Notes: generated by a model from the sequence alone, not told the origin. Counted from the stretch's first letter, positions 16,248 to 25,051 are shown. The stretch is DNA of 64,000 nt from Pedobacter psychrodurus (GCF_004331735.1 NZ_SJSO01000008.1:62001-126000); one strand, 5' to 3'. Numbers and translations are program-made.

Positions 16248-17954
16248 ATGATTATAACTAAGAAACATAGAACATATATCCCACAGGAATTGAGCATTAC
16301 CTGGGAAAATTTAGAACCACTTTTTACCGAACTGGAAAACCGCGAAATAACCAGCACCGCTGAGTTAGAACAGTGGTTAAAAGACCGTTCAGAGCTAGAA
16401 GCTGCTTTAGAAGAAGATTTTGCCTGGAGATACATCAGAATGAGCTGTGATACCGCGAACGAAGAATTGGTTAAAAATTTCCAATATTTTGCGACTGAAA
16501 TAGAGCCAAAAATTTCTCCGCTGGCTAACGAATTGAATAAAAAATTTGTAGAGAGTCCGTTTATGGAGGATTTGGACAAAGAAAAATATTTCGTTTACAG
16601 CCGTGCGATTAAAAAAGCATTAGAGCTTTACCGCGATGAAAATATTGAGCTGTTTACCGAATTACAGGTGAAACAACAAAAATACCAAAGCACTACAGGC
16701 GCCATGAGTGTTGAGCTTAATGGCCAGGAATATACTTTGGAGCAAGCCTCGATCTTCATCAAAGATTTAAACCGCGAGGTACGCGAAAATGCATGGAAAA
16801 CGATCCAGCAACGCCGCTTAATTGATAAAGATGACTTAAACATCTTGTTTGATGAGTTGATTAAACTGCGTAATCAGGTTGCCTTAAATGCGGGTTTTGA
16901 AAATTATCGCGATTACATGTTCCAGGCTTTGGGCCGTTTCGATTATACGCCGCAGGATTGTTATGATTTCGCCAATGCCATTGAAAAAGAGATCGTACCG
17001 ATTTTAAAAGAGCAGGCCGAAAAACGCCGCGAAGCTTTAGGGCTAGAAGTGTTAAAGCCCTGGGATTTAGAAGTGAGTATAAGTGGCAAACCAGCTTTAA
17101 AACCTTTTAACAATGGCGAAGAACTGATTGATAAAAGTATTGCCTGTTTTAATGCTATTGATGAAAAATTAGGCTCAAAACTGGCAACAATGAAAGCCAA
17201 TAACCTTTTTGATGTGGAGAGTAGAAAAGGTAAAGCACCGGGTGGTTACAATTATCCTTTAGCCGAAACAGGAGCACCATTTATATTCATGAATTCGGCA
17301 AATTCGTTACGCGATTTAACCACAATGGTTCACGAAGGAGGGCATGCGATTCATACCTTTTTAACGGCGAATTTGGAGCTAAACGACTTTAAACACTGTC
17401 CATCAGAGGTGGCTGAACTGGCCTCGATGAGTATGGAATTAATCTCAATGGATAAGTGGGATGTTTATTTCGACAACGAAGAAGATTTAAACCGTGCTAA
17501 AAAAGAACAATTGGCCGATGTTTTAAAAACATTGCCTTGGGTTGCCGTAATTGATCAGTTTCAACACTGGATTTACACCAACCCAAACCATACGGCAGCT
17601 GACCGTGAAGAAACTTTTAAGCAGATTTTTAACCGCTTTGGTGCTGGTTTTGCCGATTGGACAGATTTAGAACAACAATTTGGAAATGGCTGGCAAAAAC
17701 AACTGCATTTATTCGAAGTTCCTTTTTATTATATCGAATATGCAATTGCCCAGCTAGGTGCCATTGCAGTTTGGAAAAATTATAAAGAAAATCCTGAAAA
17801 AGCTTTAGAACAATATTTAGCGGCACTTGCTTTGGGTTACACTAAACCAATGAACGAAATATATGAAACTGCGGGAATCAAATTTGATTTCAGCGCGGAA
17901 TATGTGAAAGAACTGGCAAGCTTTGTAAAAGCAGAACTGGAGAAATTAGGGTAA
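16248..17954 (+). CDS. M3 family oligoendopeptidase
   Basis: This 568-residue zinc metallopeptidase has the HEGGH site (His362, Glu363, His366) followed by an ELASMSMELI segment that holds the third zinc-ligand Glu. Length and the N-terminal helical region fit the PepF/oligoendopeptidase F branch of family M3, which cleaves short peptides in the cytoplasm. There is no signal peptide. The gene stands alone: a word repeat separates it from the prenyltransferase gene and a 755-base gene-free stretch follows. Confidence 0.92.
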   Translation: MIITKKHRTYIPQELSITWENLEPLFTELENREITSTAELEQWLKDRSELEAALEEDFAWRYIRMSCDTANEELVKNFQYFATEIEPKISPLANELNKKFVESPFMEDLDKEKYFVYSRAIKKALELYRDENIELFTELQVKQQKYQSTTGAMSVELNGQEYTLEQASIFIKDLNREVRENAWKTIQQRRLIDKDDLNILFDELIKLRNQVALNAGFENYRDYMFQALGRFDYTPQDCYDFANAIEKEIVPILKEQAEKRREALGLEVLKPWDLEVSISGKPALKPFNNGEELIDKSIACFNAIDEKLGSKLATMKANNLFDVESRKGKAPGGYNYPLAETGAPFIFMNSANSLRDLTTMVHEGGHAIHTFLTANLELNDFKHCPSEVAELASMSMELISMDKWDVYFDNEEDLNRAKKEQLADVLKTLPWVAVIDQFQHWIYTNPNHTAADREETFKQIFNRFGAGFADWTDLEQQFGNGWQKQLHLFEVPFYYIEYAIAQLGAIAVWKNYKENPEKALEQYLAALALGYTKPMNEIYETAGIKFDFSAEYVKELASFVKAELEKLG

Positions 17955-18004
17955 GGTAGAAGGTTTGAAGGTGGAAGGCTAAAGGTTTCCCAACACACGG
18001 AGAT

Positions 18005-18043
18005 AACATAGATGCCGTGGCATTTTGCCACGGCATCTATGTT
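18005..18043. repeat. Perfect 18-bp hairpin downstream of the M3 peptidase gene
   Basis: AACATAGATGCCGTGGCA, a TTT loop and the exact complement form an 18-bp stem without mismatch. A run of seven T (18052-18058) follows 8 bases later. It can act as a terminator for the M3 gene, but the stem is far longer than usual, so it may be a repeat element. Confidence 0.6.
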
Positions 18044-18050
18044 TGTTGAA

Positions 18051-18469
18051 CTTTTTTTGCCACGGAAACACAGAAGACACGGACATCTTAAATACGCTTC
18101 GATTCCATACCAATGACAGATTTTAAAAATCGGTCGTCATCTCGACTGGAGTGCAACGGAATGGAGAGATCTTTGAACCAAGTTATATAAGAATTGAAAT
18201 TTAACGGACTTTTTCCCAAATTTATATGATTTGGTGTTGCCCATCGCAGAGGATGCCAATACAATATACGCTAAACTACTAGGTATACAAACCAACTCTG
18301 GTATTAGCGTCTCGCTAAGACTAAAGTTTAATTCTTTTATCATGGGACACGGATGTTGCTAAGGCTCTTCGACTCCGCTCAGAGCGACAGCGTGAGCGAG
18401 AATTATTAATTGACCTTAGCATCTCGCTAAGCACTTTTTTAGCACGAAAACACAGAAGGCATGGAAACT
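18051..18469. repeat. Gene-free stretch with imperfect direct repeats and a REP copy
   Basis: Two imperfect direct copies of CTTTTTT..GC-ACG.AAACACAGAAG flank this segment (18051-18086 and 18434-18469). Within it lie a dispersed repeat (18135-18172) and two copies of TTAGC-TCTCGCTAAG (near 18304 and 18416). No convincing gene was found; the small open frame on the minus strand includes the repeat and has no recognisable feature. Confidence 0.5.
18135..18172 (+). repeat. Dispersed REP-like repeat, copy 1
   Basis: Starts CGTCATCTCGACTG and ends ATGGAGAGATCT. A reverse-oriented copy at 45367-45404 matches at 34 of 38 positions. Confidence 0.7.
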
Positions 18470-18535
18470 AAGTAAGAATGCCAGCGTCACTAACCTCATA
18501 TTTTTTCGGTATCAAAACCAATGTTTTATCTGCTG

Positions 18536-18685
18536 TACCCAACTGAATAGACCTGATGGAAGTGAAAATCCCTTTTGGGTATTGGATAAATTGTTCTTAC
18601 CAAAATTCTCCCAAAAGGATTGTAACAAACAGCAGGACTGAACCCTACCTATGGAATGCAGACGCTGCTCTTCAAAAAAATCTTG
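18536..18685 (+). other. Structured repeat element, copy A
   Basis: This non-coding segment has a central stem (AATCCCTTTTGGG at 18567-18579 with CCCAAAAGGATT at 18610-18621, one bulge). It shares with the reverse strand of 42199-42333 the ordered blocks GAT-G-AGTG-AAATCC, TTTTG, GATTGTAAC, GGAATGC and TTCAAAAAA-CTTG. The shared order and the conserved stem point to one family. It lies between two convergent genes. It may be a multi-copy RNA motif such as Flavo-1, but that name is a suggestion only. Confidence 0.55.
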
Positions 18686-18712
18686 TTTCTAATTTCTGTG
18701 ACTGTAACCTAC

Positions 18713-19930
18713 CTAGGCTTCATCCTTCTTTCTAATCCTAAGAATAATAAACATCACTAAAACCGATATTAAAATCATGATCAAATAGCTGTAGCTGAGG
18801 TTACGTTCATCTTTAGCAGGAATCAAATTTACGATGCCGTAACTCAAAAAAGAGACAATCACGTAGGTAATCCCTCCTGTTAATCCACCTGCAATCCCGG
18901 CATTTTTGGGGAATTTGCTCAGACAGAAAGTAAAGTAATTATTAAAGGTAAAGCCTGCCCCTACATGGATTAAAAAGGCGAAGAAAATTAACGACCACAG
19001 GTTAGAAACAAAATTTAAGCTTGCAATCATCAGCACTACAAACGCCACCTGAAACAACGAGTTGATCATTAATCTTTTGAAGAAGGGCCTGTTGATGGTG
19101 GCCTTACCAATAAAGCCCCCAACCATCCATGCAAAACCTAAAAACAAGGAGCTATAACCTGCAATAACCGGAGAAAAATTAAAATGGTGCTCAATAATAA
19201 ACGGACCGGTCATGTTGTAAACCATCACCATACAATAGGCTAAACCCAACATTACAATGCCCAATGTAAAGCTCGTGGTTTTAATCATTTCGATATAAAT
19301 ACCAGTTATCTTTTTCAGTTGAAAATCGGTAAAATGCTTTAATGTTTCGCCACTGAACAATAACTCCAGCACAGCAAAAACAAATGCAAAACCAGCCAAA
19401 AAATAGAAATTAGATTCCCAGCCAAATACTGTTTGAAGATAACCGCCAATAAAAGGTGCAACAATTGGTCCGGTAGACCAGATGATGGAAAACAAACTCA
19501 GGTAATGTTTTAACTGATCGCCCTCAAAAAGATCGACAAAGTATGCTCTTTTTGCCACAACAATTGCCCCTACAGTAAGCCCATGAATAATGCGCATTAA
19601 ATAAATAAGATAAATGTTATGGGTTGTGGCAATAACAATACTTGCTGCTGCGAAAATCAATAACGCATATAGACAGATTTTATACCTACCAAAGCTATCG
19701 AGCACACTCCCGATAAAAAGTTGCGAAACACCATAGCTAATTAAAAAGATACTTAATGTAAGTTGAACTTGCACATTACTTACCTGCATTTCGCCAGCCA
19801 TTGTTGGTAATGAAGGGATATAAATATCGGTAGCAAAACCTGATAATGGAATTAAGGCAAAGGCCAGTAAAGTAGCCAAACCCTGGTGACGTTTTTTAAT
19901 GTATTTTATTTGTGCTGTATCTGCATTCAT
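18713..19930 (-). CDS. Bcr/CflA-type MFS drug exporter
   Basis: This 405-residue inner-membrane protein has about twelve hydrophobic helices. The first helix contains LIPLSGFATDIYIPSLPTM, the mark of the Bcr/CflA branch of the major facilitator superfamily, and the loop 2-3 motif is SVLDSFGRYKI. Such proteins export drugs and some dipeptides by proton antiport. I chose the ATG at 19930 over an upstream GTG-like extension to 19984, since residues from MNADTAQ lead directly into the conserved first helix. It is convergent with the M3 peptidase gene across the repeat-rich stretch. About 290 bases upstream of it show no clear feature except the APC promoter. Confidence 0.85.
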   Translation of the reverse strand: MNADTAQIKYIKKRHQGLATLLAFALIPLSGFATDIYIPSLPTMAGEMQVSNVQVQLTLSIFLISYGVSQLFIGSVLDSFGRYKICLYALLIFAAASIVIATTHNIYLIYLMRIIHGLTVGAIVVAKRAYFVDLFEGDQLKHYLSLFSIIWSTGPIVAPFIGGYLQTVFGWESNFYFLAGFAFVFAVLELLFSGETLKHFTDFQLKKITGIYIEMIKTTSFTLGIVMLGLAYCMVMVYNMTGPFIIEHHFNFSPVIAGYSSLFLGFAWMVGGFIGKATINRPFFKRLMINSLFQVAFVVLMIASLNFVSNLWSLIFFAFLIHVGAGFTFNNYFTFCLSKFPKNAGIAGGLTGGITYVIVSFLSYGIVNLIPAKDERNLSYSYLIMILISVLVMFIILRIRKKDEA

Positions 19931-20194
19931 ATTAGTACTGTAATGGCATATAAATATTCCAATCAAACATATATTTAAGCACACTTACTTATCTTTTTGA
20001 TTATTGACAGCAAAATTAAACTTTTCATTCAGCCTAAAATTATGCGAATCAAACAAAGGATTATTCAAGCCAAATAATTGCATTTTTTTACTTTAATTAA
20101 ATAAATACCATTCTTTTCGACGGCATTTTGCCATCCAACGAGCAGTGTATTGAAAATTATATCTTGCTTTAAACGTTTTTAACCAAACTTTTTA

Positions 20195-20202
20195 TAAGTT
20201 TG
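20195..20202 (+). promoter_or_regulatory. -7 promoter box for the APC permease
   Basis: TAAGTTTG matches TAnnTTTG and ends 20 bases before the ATG at 20223. The rest of 19931-20194 shows no other signal. Confidence 0.45.
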
Positions 20203-20222
20203 AAGAAACAAGCAAATAAAAG

Positions 20223-22172
20223 ATGTTCGAAAAGCTATTCAGAAAGAAATCTATTTCCAAGATATTACAAGATGCGGCAAAAGGCTATGGCGACCATGAA
20301 AATACATTACATAAAACACTCGGTGTTCGCGATTTAACAGCTTTTGGAATTGCAGCGATTATTGGAGCAGGAATTTTTAGTACGATTGGCAAAGCAAGTG
20401 CAGATGGTGGCCCAGCGGTAATCTTTTTATTTCTTTTTACAGCAGTAGCCTGTAGTTTTGCGGCCTTTGCTTATGCAGAGTTTGCTTCAATGGTACCTGT
20501 TTCTGGTAGTGCTTACACTTATTCTTATGTAGCCTTCGGCGAATTGGTTGCCTGGATTATCGGATGGTCGCTCATTATGGAATATTCCATCGGTAATATT
20601 ACGGTAGCCATATCCTGGTCTGATTACTTTACAGGACTACTTTCTACCATCAAAATACCTCCCCTCGGCATAGACGGCATCCATGTACCCGATTGGATGA
20701 CAATGGATTACTTAAGTGCTTATAACGGGCATAAACACGCGGAAGCGCTTTTGGCCGCTGGCAAAAACCTTGCAGATTTAGATTCGGCTACAGCCTTGGC
20801 CAATAATGCATGGCTTACCGCTCCAAAAATCGGTAGTTTTCACCTTGTTGCAGATATTCCTGCCTTAGGCATTATCATTTTAATTACCTGGTTAATTTAC
20901 CGCGGAATGAAAGAAAGTCGCAATGCCAGCAACGCCATGGTGGTGGTTAAACTTGCAGTAATTCTTTTGGTATTAGCAGTAGGGATATTTTATGTAGACA
21001 CCAAAAATTGGGATCCATTTGCTCCGAACGGTGTTTCTGGAGTTCTAAAAGGTGTTTCAGCAGTATTTTTCGCCTACATAGGTTTCGATGCCATTTCTAC
21101 AACGGCCGAAGAATGTAAAAATCCACAACGCGATTTACCACGTGGAATGATGTGGGCGATTATTATCTGTACCATCCTTTACGTAGCCATTGCGCTGGTT
21201 TTAACAGGTATTGTTAAATCAGATACTTTAGCCGTTGGCGATCCATTAGCATTCGTTTTTGATCAGATTAACTTAAAATTAATGAGTGGCATTATTGCGG
21301 TAAGTGCAGTATTTGCCATGGCAAGTGTACTTTTGGTTTTCCAAATGGGTCAACCACGCATCTGGATGAGCATGAGTAGAGATGGCTTATTACCAAAATC
21401 TTTTTCTAAAATTCATCCGAAATACAAAACACCTTCATTCGCCACCATTGTGGTAGGCTTTGTAGTGGCTGTACCATCATTGTTTATGAATCTTACCATC
21501 GTTACCGATCTCTGCTCTATCGGAACACTTTTCGCTTTCGTACTGGTTTGCGCGGGTGTTTTAGTATTACAAAACAGGCCTGATGTACAACGTGGAAAAT
21601 TCAAAATACCTTATGTAAACAGTAAGTTCATTGTTCCTATTGTTTTAATTGCGACCATCATTTTTGCCTTCACAAAATATGGAAAAGAAACCAAAGCCTT
21701 CTTTTTCAATTCTCCTAAAACACTCCAAACGGTAACTTTTGTTACTTCTTTAAGTGGCGATGAACTGAAAGTTGTTAAGGAGGAAATTGTTAAAAATTCG
21801 GCTCCACAAATTATTTTAGCAGAAAAAGTGGACGCAGAATCATATTTGAGTGCCTTACCTGCTGATCGTTATGAACAGTTTATTTCAGCCTCAAAAGTAT
21901 CCATAGAAAAGAAATACGAAAGCGGCTGGGGCTTATTTAAACACAAAATACCGATGTGGATTTTCTTGATCATCTGCGTGATGATTACTTACTATTGCAT
22001 TACCAAAAACTTATCGTTAATTCCTGTTTTAGGATTGATTAGCTGTTTGTATATGATGTGCGAACTTGGCATTTCAAACTGGATCGGTTTCGGCATCTGG
22101 CTGGTAATTGGGCTTGTGGTTTATTTTGCCTATGGTTATAGACATAGTAAATTGGCAAATCTGGAGGGTTAA
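20223..22172 (+). CDS. APC-family amino acid permease
   Basis: This 649-residue inner-membrane transporter has about twelve to fourteen hydrophobic helices. The first carries GIAAIIGAGIFSTIGKAS, the substrate-binding unwound helix of the APC superfamily, and the branch is that of cationic amino acid transporters. A soluble stretch (about residues 490-575) with ELKVVKEEIVKNSAP and ending KHKIPMW separates the main bundle from the last two or three helices. A second hydrophilic loop occurs near 150-205. The substrate is probably an amino acid. A transposase-like gene follows by only 6 bases. Confidence 0.88.
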   Translation: MFEKLFRKKSISKILQDAAKGYGDHENTLHKTLGVRDLTAFGIAAIIGAGIFSTIGKASADGGPAVIFLFLFTAVACSFAAFAYAEFASMVPVSGSAYTYSYVAFGELVAWIIGWSLIMEYSIGNITVAISWSDYFTGLLSTIKIPPLGIDGIHVPDWMTMDYLSAYNGHKHAEALLAAGKNLADLDSATALANNAWLTAPKIGSFHLVADIPALGIIILITWLIYRGMKESRNASNAMVVVKLAVILLVLAVGIFYVDTKNWDPFAPNGVSGVLKGVSAVFFAYIGFDAISTTAEECKNPQRDLPRGMMWAIIICTILYVAIALVLTGIVKSDTLAVGDPLAFVFDQINLKLMSGIIAVSAVFAMASVLLVFQMGQPRIWMSMSRDGLLPKSFSKIHPKYKTPSFATIVVGFVVAVPSLFMNLTIVTDLCSIGTLFAFVLVCAGVLVLQNRPDVQRGKFKIPYVNSKFIVPIVLIATIIFAFTKYGKETKAFFFNSPKTLQTVTFVTSLSGDELKVVKEEIVKNSAPQIILAEKVDAESYLSALPADRYEQFISASKVSIEKKYESGWGLFKHKIPMWIFLIICVMITYYCITKNLSLIPVLGLISCLYMMCELGISNWIGFGIWLVIGLVVYFAYGYRHSKLANLEG

Positions 22173-22178
22173 ATTAAA

Positions 22179-22736
22179 ATGAAATATAATCCGTTAATAC
22201 ATCACCGAAGATCGATAAGGTTAAAGGGATATGATTACGGAAAAGCAGGTGCATATTTCATCACAATCTGTTGTGAAGGTAGGCTTCATAGATTTGGAAA
22301 AGTTTCAGGAAATGAAATGATCTTAAATGAATCTGGAACTATCGCTTACAACGAATGGATAAATTTATCGGATAGATTTTCAAATTTCGAACTTGATGTT
22401 TTTCAGATTATGCCGAATCATATGCATGGCATAATTGTTTTATTAGACATTGCTGCTGTTGTCGGGGCGACCCTTTCGGTCGTCCAAGAAGAAGATGAAT
22501 TAAATAGTGCGACCGCAAGGGTCGCCCCGACGATTCCCGATATTGTTGGAGCATATAAATCAATCGTTTCCAACGCGTGCCTGCAATTATTTAAATCGCA
22601 AAACAAAACAATGGGCAAGCTATGGCAGCGGAATTATTACGAGCACATTATCGGCGATGAAAGCGCATACCAAAATATTTCAAATTACATCAAAAATAAT
22701 CCTAGCAAATGGAATGAAGATAAATTCCATCTATAA
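22179..22736 (+). CDS. REP-associated tyrosine transposase (RAYT)
   Basis: This single-strand DNA nuclease of the HUH/Y1 class (IS200-like, TnpA_REP) has 185 residues. It begins with YNPLIHHRRSIRLKGYDY and YFITICCEGR, carries the HUH site in MPNHMHGIIVL (about residues 73-83) and the tyrosine region WQRNYYEHIIGDE (about 149-161), then the family end YIKNNPSKW. All key residues are present, so it may be active. RAYTs are thought to process REP hairpins. A near-perfect inverted repeat (22461-22531) lies in frame between the HUH motif and the tyrosine. The gene starts 6 bases after the permease stop and may be read by run-through. Confidence 0.9.
   Translation: MKYNPLIHHRRSIRLKGYDYGKAGAYFITICCEGRLHRFGKVSGNEMILNESGTIAYNEWINLSDRFSNFELDVFQIMPNHMHGIIVLLDIAAVVGATLSVVQEEDELNSATARVAPTIPDIVGAYKSIVSNACLQLFKSQNKTMGKLWQRNYYEHIIGDESAYQNISNYIKNNPSKWNEDKFHL
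22461..22531. repeat. REP-like inverted repeat inside the RAYT gene
   Basis: Left arm 22461-22483 and right arm 22509-22531 are complementary at 21 of 23 positions, both built on GTCGGGGCGACCCTT. The spacer is 25 bases. The element is in frame and encodes VGATLSVVQ and SATARVAPT. It is much richer in G and C than its surroundings. Confidence 0.85.
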
Positions 22737-22743
22737 AACAAAA

Positions 22744-22774
22744 AAATCCCCTTTCTTTAATAGAAAGAGGATTT
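22744..22774. terminator. Bidirectional terminator between the RAYT and small membrane-protein genes
   Basis: AAATCCTCTTTCT and AGAAAGGGGATTT pair across a short loop. On the minus strand a run of seven T follows, ending the kup transcript; on the plus strand T-rich sequence also follows. Confidence 0.75.
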
Positions 22775-22777
22775 GAT

Positions 22778-22930
22778 TTATTTTTTCTTTATAAAGGCCA
22801 GGGCAGTAATCATTACTAGCCCTAATCCAGATGCAAACATATAGTTGTCGGCATGATCAAGATGGTATAGTTTAGCTACTGGTCCTGCTATAAACAAACC
22901 CATTGCTAATATTAAAATTGCGATCCTCAT
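22778..22930 (-). CDS. GldL-like two-helix membrane protein, 50 residues
   Basis: A complete small gene, ATG at 22928-22930 and TAA at 22778-22780, starting 3 bases after the kup stop. The product has two hydrophobic helices (about residues 3-19 and 31-46) joined by KLYHLDHADN. The pattern hydrophobic helix, K-xx-HL-xx-AD, second helix with GLGLVM resembles the transmembrane hairpin of the T9SS/gliding motor protein GldL, without the GldL cytoplasmic domain. The terminator at 22744-22774 follows at the right distance. It is probably co-transcribed with kup. Coding status is supported by spacing and pattern; function is unknown. Confidence 0.7.
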   Translation of the reverse strand: MRIAILILAMGLFIAGPVAKLYHLDHADNYMFASGLGLVMITALAFIKKK

Positions 22931-22933
22931 CAA

Positions 22934-24892
22934 TTAAACCGGCAACCTATTTAATTCAATATCATCTGGAGTAACGAAAATCAATGGAACTTTCTCTACA
23001 TCAACATAGCTGCTATCCAAACCAAAACTCCGCTCTTCTGATAAACTTAATTTTTTAAGGATAAAGTAATAATCCATAATCTGTCTTTCGTAAAAACTCA
23101 GTTTAGTAAACTTAGATAAATGTTTTTCTAAAAGAACAAACCTGAAATCGCCTGCAATTTTATGCTTGTTTAACGAAGTATACTGACTGGTAATATCGAT
23201 TTCTCCATTTTTAACCAACTCTTCAACCACTTTACGGTATAACAAATTTACTCGTTGCTCAATCCTGAAACCTAATCTAAAGTCGATCCTGATTAACTTG
23301 CCTGGAATTAGGAACTCAACTTTATAATCTAAGGTATATGGCTCGTCCATTACATCAACGTGCACCAACCAGTACACATCAGCACGTTTTGGTTCCTTTT
23401 GAATAATAGAATAGATGATTTTCGATTCGATCTCAGTTTTAAAGTTTGCACTGGTTAAATAAACCAGCTGAGACGAGTATTTCGGAACCGATTCATCCCC
23501 GCTTAGTTCTGTTAAAATCTGATAATAATCCTCAATTTCAACATATTTAACAAAGCGGTTTTTGATTTTACGGGCCACAAACCAACTCCACATCACCGTA
23601 AACAATAACGAACCGATTAATACTGTTACCCAACCACCATGTAAGAATTTGGTTAAATTACTGATCAAAAATGTACCTTCAATAATTACGTATGTAAAAA
23701 AGAATATCGCCACTAAATATTTAGGAAAACGTTTACTTCTCAAATAAAAACTAACCAGAATGGTGGTCATTAACATGGCTATGGTGATAGATAAACCATA
23801 GGCCGCATCCATTTTCTCTGCCTTTTGGAACAACAGTACAATACCACAGCAGCCAATCCATAACATCCAGTTAATAGAGGGAACGTATAACTGACCTTTA
23901 GAAACAGAAGGGTAAACAATTTTAATTTTAGGCCAAAGGTTTAAACGTACTGCCTCAGCAATTAGGGTAAAAGATCCACTAATTAAAGCCTGACTGGCAA
24001 TTACTGCCGCCATAGTAGCCAATAAAACCATCGGAATTTGAAACTGATCAGGAACGATCTGGAAAAATGGATTCATTTTTGCCCCAGGAACATAACTTCC
24101 ACTGTTCTGCAAAATCCAAACACCTTGCCCTAAATAGTTTAGAATAAGGGTTAATTTCACAAAAATCCAACTGATTCTAATGTTATTTCTACCGCAGTGG
24201 CCCAAGTCAGAATATAAAGCCTCTGCCCCTGTTGTACATAAAAATACGCCGCCTAGAATTAAAAACGCTAATTTATTGGTAACTAATAAATGAATAGCAT
24301 AGTAAGGATTAAATGCCTTTAGAATACTGATATCTTTAATAATAAAAGATACGCCTAAAACACCCAACACCGCGAACCAAACAAACATTACTGGCCCAAA
24401 TAGCTTTCCTACCAGATTGGTTCCGAACTGCTGGATAATAAATAAGATGGTTAAAATGGTTAGTACAATTGGAATAACCGGTACCTCAAACTTATTGGTA
24501 AGCCCCTCAATTGCCGATGTTACAGTAATACTGGGGGTAATAATACCATCTGCAAGTAATGCACAGCCGCCTACAACGGCTGGAACCACTAGCCACTTAG
24601 CCTTTTTCCGCACTAGCGAGAATAAAGAGAAAATACCACCCTCACCTTTATTATCAGCTCTTAGGGTAATAATAACATACTTAATGGTGGTTTGTAAGGT
24701 TAATGTCCAAATGATACAAGACAAAACCCCCAGAACATTCGTTGGATTGATATCTTGCTTTCCCCCTAAAATTGTAGTAAAAATTGCATTTAAGGTATAT
24801 AAAGGGGATGTACCAATGTCACCGAACACAATTCCTAAACTAATTAGAACACCGCCGGCGGTTAACGCGTTGACATTTTTATGATTTGACAC
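22934..24892 (-). CDS. kup: Kup-family potassium uptake transporter
   Basis: Kup imports K+ with protons across the inner membrane. The 652-residue protein begins with GVLISLGIVFGDIGTSPLYT, the family signature, and has about twelve helices in residues 10-460. A C-terminal cytosolic domain of about 190 residues follows, ending near IELNRLPV. Length and layout fit KUP/HAK proteins. The 50-residue membrane protein gene follows by 3 bases. A promoter with both boxes lies at 24915-24945. Confidence 0.93.
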   Translation of the reverse strand: MSNHKNVNALTAGGVLISLGIVFGDIGTSPLYTLNAIFTTILGGKQDINPTNVLGVLSCIIWTLTLQTTIKYVIITLRADNKGEGGIFSLFSLVRKKAKWLVVPAVVGGCALLADGIITPSITVTSAIEGLTNKFEVPVIPIVLTILTILFIIQQFGTNLVGKLFGPVMFVWFAVLGVLGVSFIIKDISILKAFNPYYAIHLLVTNKLAFLILGGVFLCTTGAEALYSDLGHCGRNNIRISWIFVKLTLILNYLGQGVWILQNSGSYVPGAKMNPFFQIVPDQFQIPMVLLATMAAVIASQALISGSFTLIAEAVRLNLWPKIKIVYPSVSKGQLYVPSINWMLWIGCCGIVLLFQKAEKMDAAYGLSITIAMLMTTILVSFYLRSKRFPKYLVAIFFFTYVIIEGTFLISNLTKFLHGGWVTVLIGSLLFTVMWSWFVARKIKNRFVKYVEIEDYYQILTELSGDESVPKYSSQLVYLTSANFKTEIESKIIYSIIQKEPKRADVYWLVHVDVMDEPYTLDYKVEFLIPGKLIRIDFRLGFRIEQRVNLLYRKVVEELVKNGEIDITSQYTSLNKHKIAGDFRFVLLEKHLSKFTKLSFYERQIMDYYFILKKLSLSEERSFGLDSSYVDVEKVPLIFVTPDDIELNRLPV

Positions 24893-24914
24893 TTCGTTGA
24901 TTATTTTAGTGCGG

Positions 24915-24945
24915 CAAAAGTAAACTAACTATAACAATTTAACAA
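24915..24945 (-). promoter_or_regulatory. Promoter of kup
   Basis: On the minus strand TTG (24943-24945), a 20-base spacer and TACTTTTG (24915-24922) match the Bacteroidota -33/-7 pattern. The ATG follows 22 bases after the -7 box. Confidence 0.6.
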
Positions 24946-25051
24946 CCAAATTATTGTGTATTTTTAACACTATGAAAATTAAATATTATTGTTAAATTGT
25001 GTTAAATTATGGGTTTTAAACAAAATGTTTAATTTCTTTGTTTTAAATTAA

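Noticed and set aside
18137..18343. Minus-strand open frame of 68 codons in the gene-free stretch
   Set aside because: It includes the REP copy and has no recognisable motif, signal or spacing to a neighbour.
17955..18712. tRNA or rRNA gene in the large gene-free stretch
   Set aside because: No cloverleaf with TTC-type T-loop, CCA end or rRNA-like conserved segment could be found there or in other gaps.
22507..22776. Second open frame within the RAYT gene
   Set aside because: It is a shadow frame across the palindrome without a start context or known motif.
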